A stretch of DNA of 64,000 nt. It comes from Candidatus Thiodubiliella sp. (lineage in GTDB: Bacteria > Pseudomonadota > Gammaproteobacteria > PS1 > Pseudothioglobaceae). This document shows positions 33,418-45,483 of this stretch, one piece after another. Within the stretch, counting starts at the first letter, position 1; the number at the start of each line of letters is the position of its first letter. The stretch spans positions 194,303-258,302 of the forward strand of contig JAQRGB010000001.1 in the NCBI GenBank assembly GCA_029237605.1. The letters run 5' to 3'. Below the pieces are notes generated by a model that saw only the letters and a program-made list of their open reading frames with translations, did not search any database and was not told the DNA's origin. Both the position numbers and the translations under genes were made by a program.

Positions 33418-33864
33418 CTACTTAACTATAAAATTATCCATTGCCTGATTGGCTAATAAATCTGCCATATCATTTCCTTTATCACCACTATGACCTTTAA
33501 CCCAATGCCATAATACTTTATGTTTTTGATTAAGATTATATAACTTTTGCCATAAATCTGCATTTTTAACAGGTTTCTTCGCCGTTGTTTTCCAATTTTT
33601 TTTCTTCCAATTAACGATCCATTTAGTTATCCCATTCATTACATATTTTGAGTCAGTATATAAATCAATAGCAATGTCGCTCGATTTAATTTCTTCTAGT
33701 GCTTTAATCGTAGCTATTAGTTCCATACGATTATTAGTGGTGTCTTTTGCTGCACCGCTGAGTTTTTTTTCATGTTTACCATAGCGCAACCACACCCCCC
33801 AGCCGCCAATACCTGGGTTACCTCGGCAACCACCATCAGTGTAAATAAGTATTTTATCCATCAA
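33418..33864 (-). CDS. rnhA: ribonuclease HI
   Basis: 148 aa; [60 protein letters not shown]. Confidence 0.97.
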   Translation of the reverse strand: MMDKILIYTDGGCRGNPGIGGWGVWLRYGKHEKKLSGAAKDTTNNRMELIATIKALEEIKSSDIAIDLYTDSKYVMNGITKWIVNWKKKNWKTTAKKPVKNADLWQKLYNLNQKHKVLWHWVKGHSGDKGNDMADLLANQAMDNFIVK

Positions 33865-33961
33865 TATTTATACTTGTCATAGAAAATAAGAAAAGCTACA
33901 TACAAGATTAAAATCAATATTATTGACTCTTAGTAAGAGTTTATGTGTAATTCTTATCATG

Positions 33962-35728
33962 TTATGTGGCGGTATCAATGTTAATTTGTAGCCAATATTC
34001 TAACAACGCCAAATGCCACAGGCGTGAGCCATTCAGTGCTGTCATATATTGTTCTGGTTGATTAATTATCTTTTGCACAAAATTTTGATTATAAATATTT
34101 CGGTTGATACATTGAGTAGAATTAAGAATATCTGCCATAAATTCTAAAAAATCACCACGCACATATTTAAGTGCAGGCATTGGAAAATAACCTTTTTTTC
34201 TATCAATTATGTTATCAGGTATTAACCCACGAGAAATATGTTTAAGTGGGTATTTACCTCCATCACGCATTTTTAAACTCGGTGGTATGCTAAGTGCATG
34301 CTCAACCAGATGAGTGTCCATAAATGGTATACGTGCCTCCAATCCCCATGCCATAGTCATATTGTCCACACGTTTCACTGGGTCATCAACAATCAAACGA
34401 GTAATATCAGTGCGAAACACCTTGTCCATAAATTCCCCCACATTATCTTTGGAGAATTCTTTATTTAGCCAGTCTTGCGTGTGATCGCCTGTGTGATATC
34501 TTGTATTTACAGTTTGCAAGTATTCTTCATAAGGTCTATCAACATAGTGTTTGGCAAAACGCTCAAATTCACTACATGATTCTTGTTGCATACGTGGATA
34601 CCAAAAATATCCAGCAAATGCCTCATCTGCACCCTGTCCAGATAACACAACTTTAATATGTTTTGATACTTGCTCGGATAATAAATAAAATGCTACCGCA
34701 TCCTGCCCTACCATCGGCTCAGCCATATTTCCAACCGCCTCACCTAATCGTAACAACACCTGTGAATTACTAATCATATACTTTTCGTGCTTAGTATTGA
34801 ACTTCTTAACAATTTGATTAGAGTATTTAAACTCTGAGCCAGCTTCATCATAAATATCTTCAAAGCCAATTGAAAAAGTGCGAATATCTGAGTGCCCTGC
34901 CTCACTCAAAAGTCCAACCAATAATGAAGAATCTAACCCACCTGAAAGCAGCACACCAATTGCTACATCAGATGCTAACATTCTCTTATTAACAGCTTTA
35001 ATTAACAATTCATGTGTTTTTTCTAAATATTCTGCATTACTAAGATTTATCCTTTGTGCTGATGGCTTCCAATAAGTTTTGTAAACAATATTACCTTTAC
35101 TGTCAATACTTAAAGTAGTAGCAGGTTTAATTTTATTAATACCATTTAAAATAGTATTCGGCGCTGGAACTACGCCGTGCAAAGATAATTGCTGTTGCAG
35201 TGCTATTGAATTAATATTAGTATCTGCGCCAATCACACTCAAAGCTTGTGTATTAGATGCAAAACTAAATGCCTGTTTTGTAAGATTGAAATACAATGGT
35301 TTAATTCCCATTCTATCACGTGCTACAAATAATTTTTTACCATCCCAAATACAAAAAGCAAACATACCATCCAAGTGTAGTACACAATCTTCACCCCATT
35401 TATGATAAGCCTTGAGAATAACTTCGGTATCAGAAGTAGATAAAAAACTATAACCTTGTTTAGTTAAATATTGACGTAAGGATTTGTAATTGTAAATAGT
35501 GCCATTAAACACCAATGCCAGGCCTAAGGCATCATCAACCATGGGCTGATGCGCATGATTAGATAAATCAATAATACTCAGACGATGATGCCCAAACCCC
35601 ACATTTTTATCTACCCAAATACCGTTATCATCAGGTCCGCGGTGAACAATTTTTTGCATCATTTTATTTAAATCTAGTAAATTAACTAGACGCTTATCAA
35701 ATCTTAATTGGCCACAAATACCACACAT
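33962..35728 (-). CDS. asparagine synthetase-like glutamine amidotransferase (possible NAGGN-type amidotransferase)
   Basis: 588 aa; MCGICGQLRFD, HRGPDDNGIWV, LLSGGLDSSLLVGLL; C-terminus KGYFPMPALKYVRGDFLEFM..NGSRLWHLALLEYWLQ resembles the TIGR03104-type family from memory. Confidence 0.88.
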   Translation of the reverse strand: MCGICGQLRFDKRLVNLLDLNKMMQKIVHRGPDDNGIWVDKNVGFGHHRLSIIDLSNHAHQPMVDDALGLALVFNGTIYNYKSLRQYLTKQGYSFLSTSDTEVILKAYHKWGEDCVLHLDGMFAFCIWDGKKLFVARDRMGIKPLYFNLTKQAFSFASNTQALSVIGADTNINSIALQQQLSLHGVVPAPNTILNGINKIKPATTLSIDSKGNIVYKTYWKPSAQRINLSNAEYLEKTHELLIKAVNKRMLASDVAIGVLLSGGLDSSLLVGLLSEAGHSDIRTFSIGFEDIYDEAGSEFKYSNQIVKKFNTKHEKYMISNSQVLLRLGEAVGNMAEPMVGQDAVAFYLLSEQVSKHIKVVLSGQGADEAFAGYFWYPRMQQESCSEFERFAKHYVDRPYEEYLQTVNTRYHTGDHTQDWLNKEFSKDNVGEFMDKVFRTDITRLIVDDPVKRVDNMTMAWGLEARIPFMDTHLVEHALSIPPSLKMRDGGKYPLKHISRGLIPDNIIDRKKGYFPMPALKYVRGDFLEFMADILNSTQCINRNIYNQNFVQKIINQPEQYMTALNGSRLWHLALLEYWLQINIDTAT

Positions 35729-35783
35729 ACTAAAATTATATAAAATGTAAAATGGTCTATTTTATCAAGTATTATATTTAGTA

Positions 35784-37253
35784 ATGACACAACGAACACT
35801 TTACGATAAATTAATGAGTGTACATCTAGTACATGAAGAGGAAGGCGCCTCGCTTATTTATATTGACAGACAATTAATTCACGAAGTCACTTCACCACAA
35901 GCGTTTGAAGGCTTAGAAATGACAAATAGAAAGCCATGGCGACCACAAGCAAACTTAGCTGTACCTGATCACAATGTACCTACTACTAGCAAGAAAAAAG
36001 CACACACAAAAGATATATTTGGATTTGACAAAAACTCAAATATGATAAATTCGTATCTTCCAGAAGGAAGGGATAATATTGAAGATCCAATATCAAGGCT
36101 GCAAGTTGAAACTTTAAGTATAAACTGTGAAAAATTTGGAATTGAAGAAATTAAACTAAATGATATTCGTCAAGGTATTGTGCATGTAATTGGCCCTGAG
36201 CAAGGCGCTACACTACCAGGAATGAGTATAGTATGTGGTGATTCACATACTTCTACTCATGGTGCACTTGGTGCTTTAGCGTTTGGTATTGGTACTTCAG
36301 AAGTAGAGCATGTTTTAGCTACAAGTTGCTTATGGCAATCTAAGTCAAAAAATTTAAAAATTGAAATAAATGGTGAACTAGGTGAATATGTAAGTGCTAA
36401 AGATGTAGCACTTTATATCATCGGTAAAATTGGTGCCGCAGGTGGTACAGGATATACGATTGAATTTTCAGGTAGTACTGTCAAAAACCTATCAATTGAA
36501 GGCAGGATGACATTATGTAACATGGCAATTGAAGCTGGTAGTCGTTGTGGCATAGTGGCAGTTGATGACAAGACTATTGACTATGTTAAAGGAAAACCAC
36601 TTTCTCCAACAGGTGAAAACTGGAATAAAGCAGTTAAATACTGGCAAACTCTACACTCTGATGATAATGCAAATTTTGACAAGACATTAATCTTTAAAGC
36701 AAGTAATATTAAATCACAAGTCACTTGGGGTACTTCACCTGAAATGGTGATAGCCATTGATGAGGCTGTGCCTAATCCTAAAAATGCCAAAAATGAAGTA
36801 CAAAAAACCAGTTGGGAAAATGCACTAAACTATACTAAATTAAATGCTGATACTAAAATATCTAACATTAAAATTGATAAAGTTTTTATTGGCTCTTGTA
36901 CTAATTCACGCATTGAAGATTTACGTGTAGCAGCTAATATCGTAAAAGGAAAGCATATTGCCAATAATATCAAATTAGCATTGGTTGTGCCGGGCTCAGG
37001 GCTGATTAAAAAACAAGCTGAAAAAGAAAAATTAGATAAAATCTTTACCGATGCAGGTTTTGAATGGCGTGAGGCAGGCTGTTCTATGTGTCTAGCTATG
37101 AATGCGGATAAACTAGAAGCCGGTGAACGCTGCGCTTCTACTTCAAATAGAAACTTCGAAGGTCGCCAAGGCAAAGGCTCGTTCACTCACTTGGTAAGCC
37201 CTGCTATTGCAGCCTCTAGTGCCATTGCTGGTCATTTTTCAGGAGTTAAATAA
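35784..37253 (+). CDS. leuC: 3-isopropylmalate dehydratase large subunit
   Basis: 489 aa; [68 protein letters not shown]. Confidence 0.97.
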   Translation: MTQRTLYDKLMSVHLVHEEEGASLIYIDRQLIHEVTSPQAFEGLEMTNRKPWRPQANLAVPDHNVPTTSKKKAHTKDIFGFDKNSNMINSYLPEGRDNIEDPISRLQVETLSINCEKFGIEEIKLNDIRQGIVHVIGPEQGATLPGMSIVCGDSHTSTHGALGALAFGIGTSEVEHVLATSCLWQSKSKNLKIEINGELGEYVSAKDVALYIIGKIGAAGGTGYTIEFSGSTVKNLSIEGRMTLCNMAIEAGSRCGIVAVDDKTIDYVKGKPLSPTGENWNKAVKYWQTLHSDDNANFDKTLIFKASNIKSQVTWGTSPEMVIAIDEAVPNPKNAKNEVQKTSWENALNYTKLNADTKISNIKIDKVFIGSCTNSRIEDLRVAANIVKGKHIANNIKLALVVPGSGLIKKQAEKEKLDKIFTDAGFEWREAGCSMCLAMNADKLEAGERCASTSNRNFEGRQGKGSFTHLVSPAIAASSAIAGHFSGVK

Positions 37254-37882
37254 TGCAAAAATTTACTACATTTACTTCAATAGCAGTGCCACTTGAACGA
37301 GCTAATGTGGATACAGATGCGATTATCCCTAAGCAATTCTTAAAATCCATCAAACGCTCTGGTTTTGGGGTTAATTTATTCGATGAATGGCGTTATCTAG
37401 ACCACGGTGAAATAGGTATGGATAATAGTAAGCGTCCGCTCAATACAGATTTTATTTTAAATAAACCTAAGTATAAAGATGCGCAAATACTTTTAACAAG
37501 AGAGAACTTCGGTTGTGGGTCAAGTCGTGAACACGCGCCTTGGGCGTTGAAAGATTATGGATTTAGGGTGATTATAGCACCAAGTTTTGCCGATATTTTT
37601 TACAACAATTGTTTTAAAAATGGTATTTTGCCAATTATGCAAGATAATGATGTTATGAATGAATTGTTTGCATTTGACAATAAAATTACCATTAATATCG
37701 AAACACAAACTATTTTTACTAATAATAAATACACATTCAATATTGATAACGAACGCAAACGACGTCTAATAAATGGATTAGATGATATTGACCTAACTTT
37801 ACAATATACTGAAGAGATTAAAAACTTTGAAAAAAGTTACTTTAAAGCCTATCCTTGGTTATGTAATAATGCTGTAATTTAG
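37253..37882 (+). CDS. leuD: 3-isopropylmalate dehydratase small subunit
   Basis: 209 aa; [37 protein letters not shown]. Confidence 0.97.
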   Translation: MQKFTTFTSIAVPLERANVDTDAIIPKQFLKSIKRSGFGVNLFDEWRYLDHGEIGMDNSKRPLNTDFILNKPKYKDAQILLTRENFGCGSSREHAPWALKDYGFRVIIAPSFADIFYNNCFKNGILPIMQDNDVMNELFAFDNKITINIETQTIFTNNKYTFNIDNERKRRLINGLDDIDLTLQYTEEIKNFEKSYFKAYPWLCNNAVI

Positions 37883-37887
37883 TTATT

Positions 37888-38475
37888 ATGATTGGACGAT
37901 TAACAGGCAAAATATTGGAAAAGAATCCACCTGAAGTGCTACTTGAAGTAGGTGGTATTGGCTATGAAGTGCTTTGCTCAATGCCAACTTTTTATACTAT
38001 GGAAAATAAAGACAAACTAACGCTATACACACACTTTCATGTTAAAGAAGATGCACAAACACTTTATGGCTTTATCTCTAAAGATGAAAAAACTATATTT
38101 AGAGAATTAATTCGTGTAAATGGCGTCGGACCTAAAGTGGCATTAGCAATTTTGTCACATCTTGATATTACCACGCTAATAAGTGCCGTTGCTAATGATG
38201 ATGATGTATTGCTGACAAAAACTCCAGGCATAGGCAAGAAAACTGCACAAAAATTGATTGTAGAACTTAAAGACCGTTTGGCAAAGCTTGAACTCATTAA
38301 CATCAACAACCAGACATTAGTACTTAGCAACAGTAATCCAAATACTAGTAAAGCATTATCTGCATTACAAGCTCTTGGTTTTAAGGTTAAAGAAGCTGAA
38401 AAAATGCTGAGTGCAATCACTGACAGTTCATTAAGTACCGAACAACTTATTCGCTTAGCCCTTCAAAATAAATAA
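37888..38475 (+). CDS. ruvA: Holliday junction DNA helicase subunit RuvA
   Basis: 195 aa; MIGRLTGKILEKNPPEVLLEVGGIGYEV, HFHVKEDAQTLYGF, LTKTPGIGKKTAQKLIVELKDRL. Confidence 0.96.
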   Translation: MIGRLTGKILEKNPPEVLLEVGGIGYEVLCSMPTFYTMENKDKLTLYTHFHVKEDAQTLYGFISKDEKTIFRELIRVNGVGPKVALAILSHLDITTLISAVANDDDVLLTKTPGIGKKTAQKLIVELKDRLAKLELININNQTLVLSNSNPNTSKALSALQALGFKVKEAEKMLSAITDSSLSTEQLIRLALQNK

Positions 38476-38759
38476 TAAAAATTAACAGTTATTAAGATTA
38501 GCTTAACTTAACCCAACACTCAATAACATAGATTTTTAACATAACTTATAAAAATTTCATTACAACAACAAAGAATTATTCAATTTTAAAAAATAAACTC
38601 AATCCGTATTTTTAATCTAATAATATTTATATATCAAGCAAGTTGTAAATCAGATTTAGTGGCCAAATGCAAGATTAGATTCTTTTTTAGTAGTATTTTT
38701 ACTGAGTTATTGTTGTTAAAAAGTAAATCATTTTATGACTTGTATTTTTAGTGACTCAC

Positions 38760-41700
38760 TTAAGCCTTAAACTTAGATTTCTTTTTTTCTATCCAGTTCA
38801 CAAACTCGTGATTTATTAAATACAGACATGGTAGTAATACCAAAGTCATCAATGTTCCAAATAGCAGTCCGTAGCCTAATGATAATGCCATTGGTTGTAA
38901 GATGAAATCATTACCACCAATACCATAAGCCAGTGGTATGACTCCAGCTAAAGTAGTAAGTGTAGTTAGCACAACTGCACGTAAACGCTCTTTTGCCCCA
39001 CGCACTACCCATTCAAATACAGGCACGGTGGGTAATTTTTGTTTTAAGTAATTTAGATGCGATACCATTACCAAAGAATCGTTTACAATAACGCCGATTA
39101 ACGCTAAACCACCTAACATGGCAAAAAAACTTAATGCTTGAGCGTGTAAAAAAAACGCCCAAATAACACCAATAGCCGAAAATGGAATGGCGCTTAACAC
39201 CAATAATGGCTGAGTATATGAATTAAACAACAGAACTAATAATAAAAATATTACAAATACTGCTATTACAAAAGCCTTTAATAAACTTTTCATTGATTTT
39301 TGCGTTTCTTTTGCCCCCCCTTCATTTAAAATACGAATATCTGGATACGAAACAGCTGCATTCAGTTGTTCTAATGCCTGTTTAATAACAGCTCGTGATG
39401 TCGTTACTTGATCGTCAATGCTACCACTAATTAACACTGAACGCTGTCCGTCAAAATGATTGAAGTCTGGCTCTCCATCAATATATTGAATAGATGAGAA
39501 TTGTTTAAATGGCACTTGCCTACCATTACGATTGCTAATTTTTAATGTATCAAGGGTCTTTTCAGATTGTTTTGGGTCACCTAAATACACACGAAAATCA
39601 ACATCGGTATCGCCATAACGAATATCAGTAACATCAATACCAGTAAAAGTAGATTTTAAATAACTATTTACAGTTGTAAAATCAACATCTAACCTTGCCA
39701 TTTTTTCAAAATCAAGCGCCACTTCAATGCGTGATTTGCCTAATTCATCATCCCGATCAATATTGTCTAATCCATTGATGTTAGACAATATTTTTTCAAG
39801 TTCATTAGCGGCATTTTTAAGTTGTTTATTATTGCCACTAACTATATGCATTTCAATATCTTCACCTTGTGGTGGACCAGGTCTCCTGACTGAAAAAGTT
39901 AATTTTTCAACTTCTGGAATATCTTTAGCATGGTTTTTTAATTGTAATAATAATACTTTTACTTGCTTATTTCTTTTATTAGAAGGCACTAAGTCAATAC
40001 TAAATTTTGATACATGATTAAACTTTTTGCCAATAGTATTAGTAAGTGAGTCAATATTATTGCCAACTATTTTAGTAATTAGTTTTTCTACTTTTTGACT
40101 AACTTGTACTGTATATTGTAAAGAGCTACCAGCTGGCATTTGTAGCTTCGCAGTAATTCTATTCGCCCCTACTGTAGGAAACAAGGTAAAGTGCATTTGT
40201 GTTGTGGCAAAATATATTGAACCAAATAAAGCCAATAAAAACATTAGTACTACAAAATAACGTAGCTTTAATATTTTTTTGAGAAAACTTTCAAACCAAT
40301 TTTCTATTTTATCAAATAAAGCTTGTCCAAGAGGTTTTTCATTTAAACTAGCTAAATGTGCTGGCAAGGAAATTGTTACTTCTATAAAAGACAGTGTAAG
40401 AGCAAAAATTATCACTAGTGGAATAACGTAAATAAATTTACCCATTGTGCCATCCATTAAAAACATAGATGAAAATGCTAAAATAGTAGTTAATATAGTA
40501 GTAACTACTGGCATAATAACATGTTTAAATCCACGTATAGTAGCCTGATATTTATCCCCTCCCTTATGCTTGTAATGATGAATGCTTTCTGCTACAATGA
40601 TCGAATCATCTACCACAATACCTAGCACTAAAATCATTGCAGCTAAAGATACTAGGTTAATAGTCTCACCACTAGCACTCAATAGCGCTACTGTACCTAA
40701 TAGTGATACTGGCAAACTAAGTGCCACCCAAAATGCCGTTTTTAAAGATAAAAATATACCAAGTACAATTAATACTAATAACAAGCCAATAATGCCATTG
40801 TTAGTAACAATATTAAGTCTATTACGTACAAATTTAGATAAATCGGAAGAATAAAAAATATTCAATTTTGAATACTTTTTATTCTGTATGTCTTTTACCT
40901 TTGCTTTGATTGAATCAATAGTGGTAATAATGTCCGCTTTCTCTTGTTTGCGAATTTTTAGAATAAAACCCTTGTTGCTATTAATACGAATAATGGACTT
41001 TTCCTCAACATTACCATCAATGATACTGGCAATATCTTTTAAACGTATTATAGGCCCGTCAAAACTTGACTTAACAATCACATTACCAACTTCCTGTGCT
41101 TTGTTAAATCTAGCCAATACTACAATATTTTTTTCATCTAAAATATCATGGTTATTACCTACTGTATAGCTCTGATTACGCTTTTTAATTGCATCAATTA
41201 CTTGTGGCAAAGATAATTCATATTTATATAATTTATCAACATCAATTCTGATTTGTATTTCTCGGTCTAAATACCCTTCTTTAGCCACTTCAGAAATCCC
41301 GTCAAGTAATTCTAGCTCTCTGGCAATCGCATCAACGCTGTTTCTTAATTCTGAAAAAGATAGTGTTTCACTACTAATATTTATTTTTAAAATACTTCTA
41401 AGTGAGTTTTTTCGATCAACTACTTTAGGTAAATCTACTACCTCTTTTGGAAACCCCCTAACTCGATCAACCGCATTTTTAATTTCTTGTTTTAAAGCGC
41501 TAATATCACTTATATCTTGAGACAGTGTTACTGAAATACTAGAAATCCCTTCACTGGAAACTGAGGAAAAATTATCAATCCCTGTGATACCTCGAAGCTC
41601 ATCTTCTATTGGGTTGGTAACATTCCGTTCAACATCCTCAGGAGAAGCGCCAGGATAAGCTGTAATAACAGTAATAACCTCAAAGTCTACTACAGGAAAT

Positions 41701-41810
41701 TGGTCTCTTTGTATGTTATATAAAGAAAATAGTCCAATAGCAATAACACTCACAGTGAAAACTAATGCTAATTTTTTTTGCCTAATAAAAAAATTAAAAA
41801 TGCTATCCAT
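38760..41810 (-). CDS. RND-family (AcrB-type) efflux permease
   Basis: 1016 aa; multiple TM; DQFPVVDFEVITVITAYPGASPEDVERNVTNPIEDELRGITGID; ILVLGIVVDDSIIVAE. Confidence 0.95.
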   Translation of the reverse strand: MDSIFNFFIRQKKLALVFTVSVIAIGLFSLYNIQRDQFPVVDFEVITVITAYPGASPEDVERNVTNPIEDELRGITGIDNFSSVSSEGISSISVTLSQDISDISALKQEIKNAVDRVRGFPKEVVDLPKVVDRKNSLRSILKINISSETLSFSELRNSVDAIARELELLDGISEVAKEGYLDREIQIRIDVDKLYKYELSLPQVIDAIKKRNQSYTVGNNHDILDEKNIVVLARFNKAQEVGNVIVKSSFDGPIIRLKDIASIIDGNVEEKSIIRINSNKGFILKIRKQEKADIITTIDSIKAKVKDIQNKKYSKLNIFYSSDLSKFVRNRLNIVTNNGIIGLLLVLIVLGIFLSLKTAFWVALSLPVSLLGTVALLSASGETINLVSLAAMILVLGIVVDDSIIVAESIHHYKHKGGDKYQATIRGFKHVIMPVVTTILTTILAFSSMFLMDGTMGKFIYVIPLVIIFALTLSFIEVTISLPAHLASLNEKPLGQALFDKIENWFESFLKKILKLRYFVVLMFLLALFGSIYFATTQMHFTLFPTVGANRITAKLQMPAGSSLQYTVQVSQKVEKLITKIVGNNIDSLTNTIGKKFNHVSKFSIDLVPSNKRNKQVKVLLLQLKNHAKDIPEVEKLTFSVRRPGPPQGEDIEMHIVSGNNKQLKNAANELEKILSNINGLDNIDRDDELGKSRIEVALDFEKMARLDVDFTTVNSYLKSTFTGIDVTDIRYGDTDVDFRVYLGDPKQSEKTLDTLKISNRNGRQVPFKQFSSIQYIDGEPDFNHFDGQRSVLISGSIDDQVTTSRAVIKQALEQLNAAVSYPDIRILNEGGAKETQKSMKSLLKAFVIAVFVIFLLLVLLFNSYTQPLLVLSAIPFSAIGVIWAFFLHAQALSFFAMLGGLALIGVIVNDSLVMVSHLNYLKQKLPTVPVFEWVVRGAKERLRAVVLTTLTTLAGVIPLAYGIGGNDFILQPMALSLGYGLLFGTLMTLVLLPCLYLINHEFVNWIEKKKSKFKA

Positions 41811-41888
41811 GATATATTAGTATACCAAAATACCTAAACAAAAAAATAGTTACCGATGTCTTAAATATAATAATTTTTTTGCGATTTA

Positions 41889-43700
41889 TTAACTATTGCG
41901 TGCTCTTTTTCTCTCATTGTCAGTTAATAAACGCTTACGAATACGAGTATTGTTTGGTGTAACTTCAACTAACTCATCGTCATTAATAAATTCTAATGCT
42001 TGCTCTAAATCAAGCTTAATTGCAGGCGTAAGAGATACAGCTTCATCAGTGCCTGAGGCACGAACATTAGTAAGCTGCTTACCTTTCATAACATTCACCA
42101 TCAAATCCTTATCACGTGAGTGAATACCCACAACCATGCCTTCATAAATATCAGTGTTGTGCTCAACAAAAAATTTACCTGATTTTTGTAAATTAAAAAT
42201 TGCATATGCCACTGCCTTGCCTTGTGTCATTGAAATTAACGAGCCATTATTTCTTTGCCCAATAATACCTTTTTTTTGTGGCTTATAACTATCAAAAGTA
42301 GAATTCATTAAACCTGTGCCTGTGGTAGCTGTTAAAAATTCTGTTCTAAAGCCAATTAAACCACGTGCAGGAATATTAAAATCCAACTTAACGCGACCAT
42401 TGCCATCGGGTATCATGTTGGTAAGTTCTGCTTTACGCTCACCAAGTTTTTCCATCACTGTACCTTGGTGTTGTGCCTCAACATCCACGCTTAAATCTTC
42501 AAATGGCTCACAAACCACGCCATCAATCTCTTTTAAAATCACCTGCGGACGCCCTACTGCTAATTCGTATCCTTCTCTACGCATAGTTTCAATCAATATT
42601 GATAAATGTAACTCGCCACGACCTGAAACAATAAACTCAGATTGATCTTGCGTATTTTCAACACGAAGAGCCACATTGTAAATAAGCTCCTTATCTAAAC
42701 GGTCACGAATATTTCTTGAAGTAATATATTTACCATCCTGCCCTGCAAATGGAGAATCATTAACACGAAATGCCATTGATACTGTTGGCTCGTCCACACT
42801 AAGTGGTGGCAGTGCTTCAGCTGTAGCTACATCACAAATAGTGTCTGAAATTGAGATACCCTCAATACCTACAATACACACGATATTACCTGCTTCAGAT
42901 ACATTTGTTTCAACCTTATCTAAACCCATAAAACCCATTAATCCGGCAATTTTGGCTTTTCGTTCTTTACCATCAGCGCTAATAACTATTACTTGTTGGT
43001 TTTTCTTAATGGTGCCACGAACGATTCGGCCAATACCAATTGCACCAATAAATGATGAATAGTCTAAAGCAGTAATTTGCATTTGTAATGGTGCATCGAC
43101 ATTTACCTCTGGTGCAACCACTTTTTCAACAATTGTTTTAAACATTGGGGTCATATCGCCTGAGCGTACATCGTCTTCTAGTGAAGCGTAGCCATTAATA
43201 CTTGAGGCGTAAATAATTGGAAAATCTAATTGTTCATCAGTTGCACCTAATTGGTCGAATAAATCAAATACTTGATCAATCACCCAATCAGGACGGGATG
43301 CATCTTTGTCAATTTTATTAATCACCACGATTGGGTTAAGCCCTTGATCAAATGCCTTTTTAGTTACAAAACGAGTCTGCGGCATAGGGCCTTCTTGTGC
43401 ATCCACTAATAACAAGACAGAATCCACCATTGATAATACACGCTCTACCTCACCACCAAAGTCAGCATGTCCTGGTGTGTCAACTATATTAATATGATAA
43501 TCGTTCCACTTAATCGCCGTATTCTTACTAGATATGGTAATACCACGCTCTTTTTCCAAATCATTAGAGTCCATCATTCTATCGGTTGACTCAAATCGCT
43601 CATCAAAAGTCTGCGACTGCTCTAATAATTTATCAACTAGTGTTGTTTTTCCATGGTCAACATGGGCGATAATAGCAATATTTCTAAGTTTGGTATTCAT
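41889..43700 (-). CDS. typA: ribosome-associated GTPase TypA/BipA
   Basis: 603 aa; [52 protein letters not shown]. Confidence 0.98.
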   Translation of the reverse strand: MNTKLRNIAIIAHVDHGKTTLVDKLLEQSQTFDERFESTDRMMDSNDLEKERGITISSKNTAIKWNDYHINIVDTPGHADFGGEVERVLSMVDSVLLLVDAQEGPMPQTRFVTKKAFDQGLNPIVVINKIDKDASRPDWVIDQVFDLFDQLGATDEQLDFPIIYASSINGYASLEDDVRSGDMTPMFKTIVEKVVAPEVNVDAPLQMQITALDYSSFIGAIGIGRIVRGTIKKNQQVIVISADGKERKAKIAGLMGFMGLDKVETNVSEAGNIVCIVGIEGISISDTICDVATAEALPPLSVDEPTVSMAFRVNDSPFAGQDGKYITSRNIRDRLDKELIYNVALRVENTQDQSEFIVSGRGELHLSILIETMRREGYELAVGRPQVILKEIDGVVCEPFEDLSVDVEAQHQGTVMEKLGERKAELTNMIPDGNGRVKLDFNIPARGLIGFRTEFLTATTGTGLMNSTFDSYKPQKKGIIGQRNNGSLISMTQGKAVAYAIFNLQKSGKFFVEHNTDIYEGMVVGIHSRDKDLMVNVMKGKQLTNVRASGTDEAVSLTPAIKLDLEQALEFINDDELVEVTPNNTRIRKRLLTDNERKRARNS

Positions 43701-43781
43701 GCAATTGGATATTGGTAAAAAAGGCGTTATTATCCCCTAAAACTACCCTTATAATATTAGCATTTATTAATGTAACAAAGT

Positions 43782-44399
43782 ATGTCAAAAAAAAAATCTT
43801 CTAGACGATGGATGTCCGAACATTTGAATGATGAGTACGTAAAACTCTCACAAAAAGAGGGGTATCGCTCACGTGCAGTTTACAAATTAATTGAAATTGT
43901 TGATAAAGATAAATTCATTAAGTCTGGAGATATAGTATTAGACTTAGGAGCTGCACCTGGTGGTTGGAGTCAAGTTGCAATTAAAATGGTTGGCAAAAAA
44001 GGACAAGTAATTGCCAGCGATATTTTAGATATTGAACCAATTAATGCAGTGGATTTTCTGCGTGGTGATTTTACTGAGATTAAAGTTTACGAGGAATTAT
44101 TCTCACTCACAAAAGATAAAAAAGTAAATGTTGTGCTAAGCGATATGGCGCCAAATATGAGCGGACAACTATCTGTTGATATTCCTAAATCATTATATCT
44201 ATGTGAATTAGCACTAGATATGGCGATCAAAATACTCACGCCGCAAGGATATTTCCTTACTAAAGTATTTCAAGGTGTAGGCTTTGATGAGTATATTAAA
44301 ACCATTCGCGCTGCTTTTACTAAAGTTGTTATTCGCAAACCAAAAGCGTCACGTGCACGCTCTAAAGAAGTATATCTATTAGCTAATGGTTTAAAATAA
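43782..44399 (+). CDS. rlmE: 23S rRNA (uridine-2'-O)-methyltransferase
   Basis: 205 aa; [38 protein letters not shown]. Confidence 0.96.
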   Translation: MSKKKSSRRWMSEHLNDEYVKLSQKEGYRSRAVYKLIEIVDKDKFIKSGDIVLDLGAAPGGWSQVAIKMVGKKGQVIASDILDIEPINAVDFLRGDFTEIKVYEELFSLTKDKKVNVVLSDMAPNMSGQLSVDIPKSLYLCELALDMAIKILTPQGYFLTKVFQGVGFDEYIKTIRAAFTKVVIRKPKASRARSKEVYLLANGLK

Positions 44400-44405
44400 A
44401 CACCT

Positions 44406-45377
44406 ATGAAAACCTTTAAAGACATCCAAAATCTAATTCAAGATGATATAAGTAAAACCAATCAAGTGTTAATTACGCATCTAAATTCTGATGTGGCTCT
44501 TATTAATCAGATGAGTGGCTATATCATTAATGCTGGTGGTAAACGTTTGCGCCCATTATTATTATTATTATGTGCACGTGCCACTAATCATCAAGGCCAG
44601 CATTGTCATTTGATAGCGGCAGTGATCGAACTCATCCATACCGCCACACTACTACACGATGATATCGTTGATGAATCTAATACACGCCGTGGCAAGGAGA
44701 CTGCCAATGATGTTTGGGGTAATTCTGCTAGTGTGTTAGTGGGTGATTTTCTATACTCTCGTGCATTTGAAATGATGGTTAAGTCTGATTCAATGTACAT
44801 TATGAAAATTATATCTAAGGCTACCAATGAGATTACACAAGGTGAGGTTTTGCAGCTACTAAATTGTCAAAATTCTGCCATTACTGAAAAAGAATACTAT
44901 CAAGTCATCGAGCGTAAAACAGCGGTATTATTTCAGATAGCAGCACAAATTGGTGGTATTTTATCAAATGTAGGCACAATACAAGAACAGGGGCTTAGAG
45001 ACTACGGCTTACACTTGGGGAATGCCTTTCAAATTATTGATGATGTGCTAGATTATCAATCAGATTCTAAAACTATTGGCAAAGAAATTGGTGATGATTT
45101 AAACGAAGGCAAAGCAACACTGCCAATAATTTATGCACTCAAAAATGCCCCTGTAGAAGACAGACAAATACTAAAAGATGCTATTAATAATGCCGATAAT
45201 TCTAAAATAGAACAAGTACTTGATATTTTATATTCGGTGAATGCCTTCGATTACACCCGCAAACAAGCACAAAAATCATCCGACCTTGCAAAAAAATCAT
45301 TGAACTCTTTACAAGATTCTAAATATAAAGAAGCCCTTATTCTACTATGTGACCTATCTTTACAAAGAAAAACATAA
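44406..45377 (+). CDS. ispB: polyprenyl diphosphate synthase (octaprenyl-type)
   Basis: 323 aa; GGKRLRPLLLLLCARA, LLHDDIVDESNTRRGKETAN, FQIIDDVLDYQSD. Confidence 0.93.
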   Translation: MKTFKDIQNLIQDDISKTNQVLITHLNSDVALINQMSGYIINAGGKRLRPLLLLLCARATNHQGQHCHLIAAVIELIHTATLLHDDIVDESNTRRGKETANDVWGNSASVLVGDFLYSRAFEMMVKSDSMYIMKIISKATNEITQGEVLQLLNCQNSAITEKEYYQVIERKTAVLFQIAAQIGGILSNVGTIQEQGLRDYGLHLGNAFQIIDDVLDYQSDSKTIGKEIGDDLNEGKATLPIIYALKNAPVEDRQILKDAINNADNSKIEQVLDILYSVNAFDYTRKQAQKSSDLAKKSLNSLQDSKYKEALILLCDLSLQRKT

Positions 45378-45483
45378 ACAAGAAATACATAAGTCACTTA
45401 CGCACCATACAAAATTTAGGTAAAAATGCAAAAATTGATAATTTTAACACTTAGTAAATTACATCCAATGCAATGGCTTTTCT

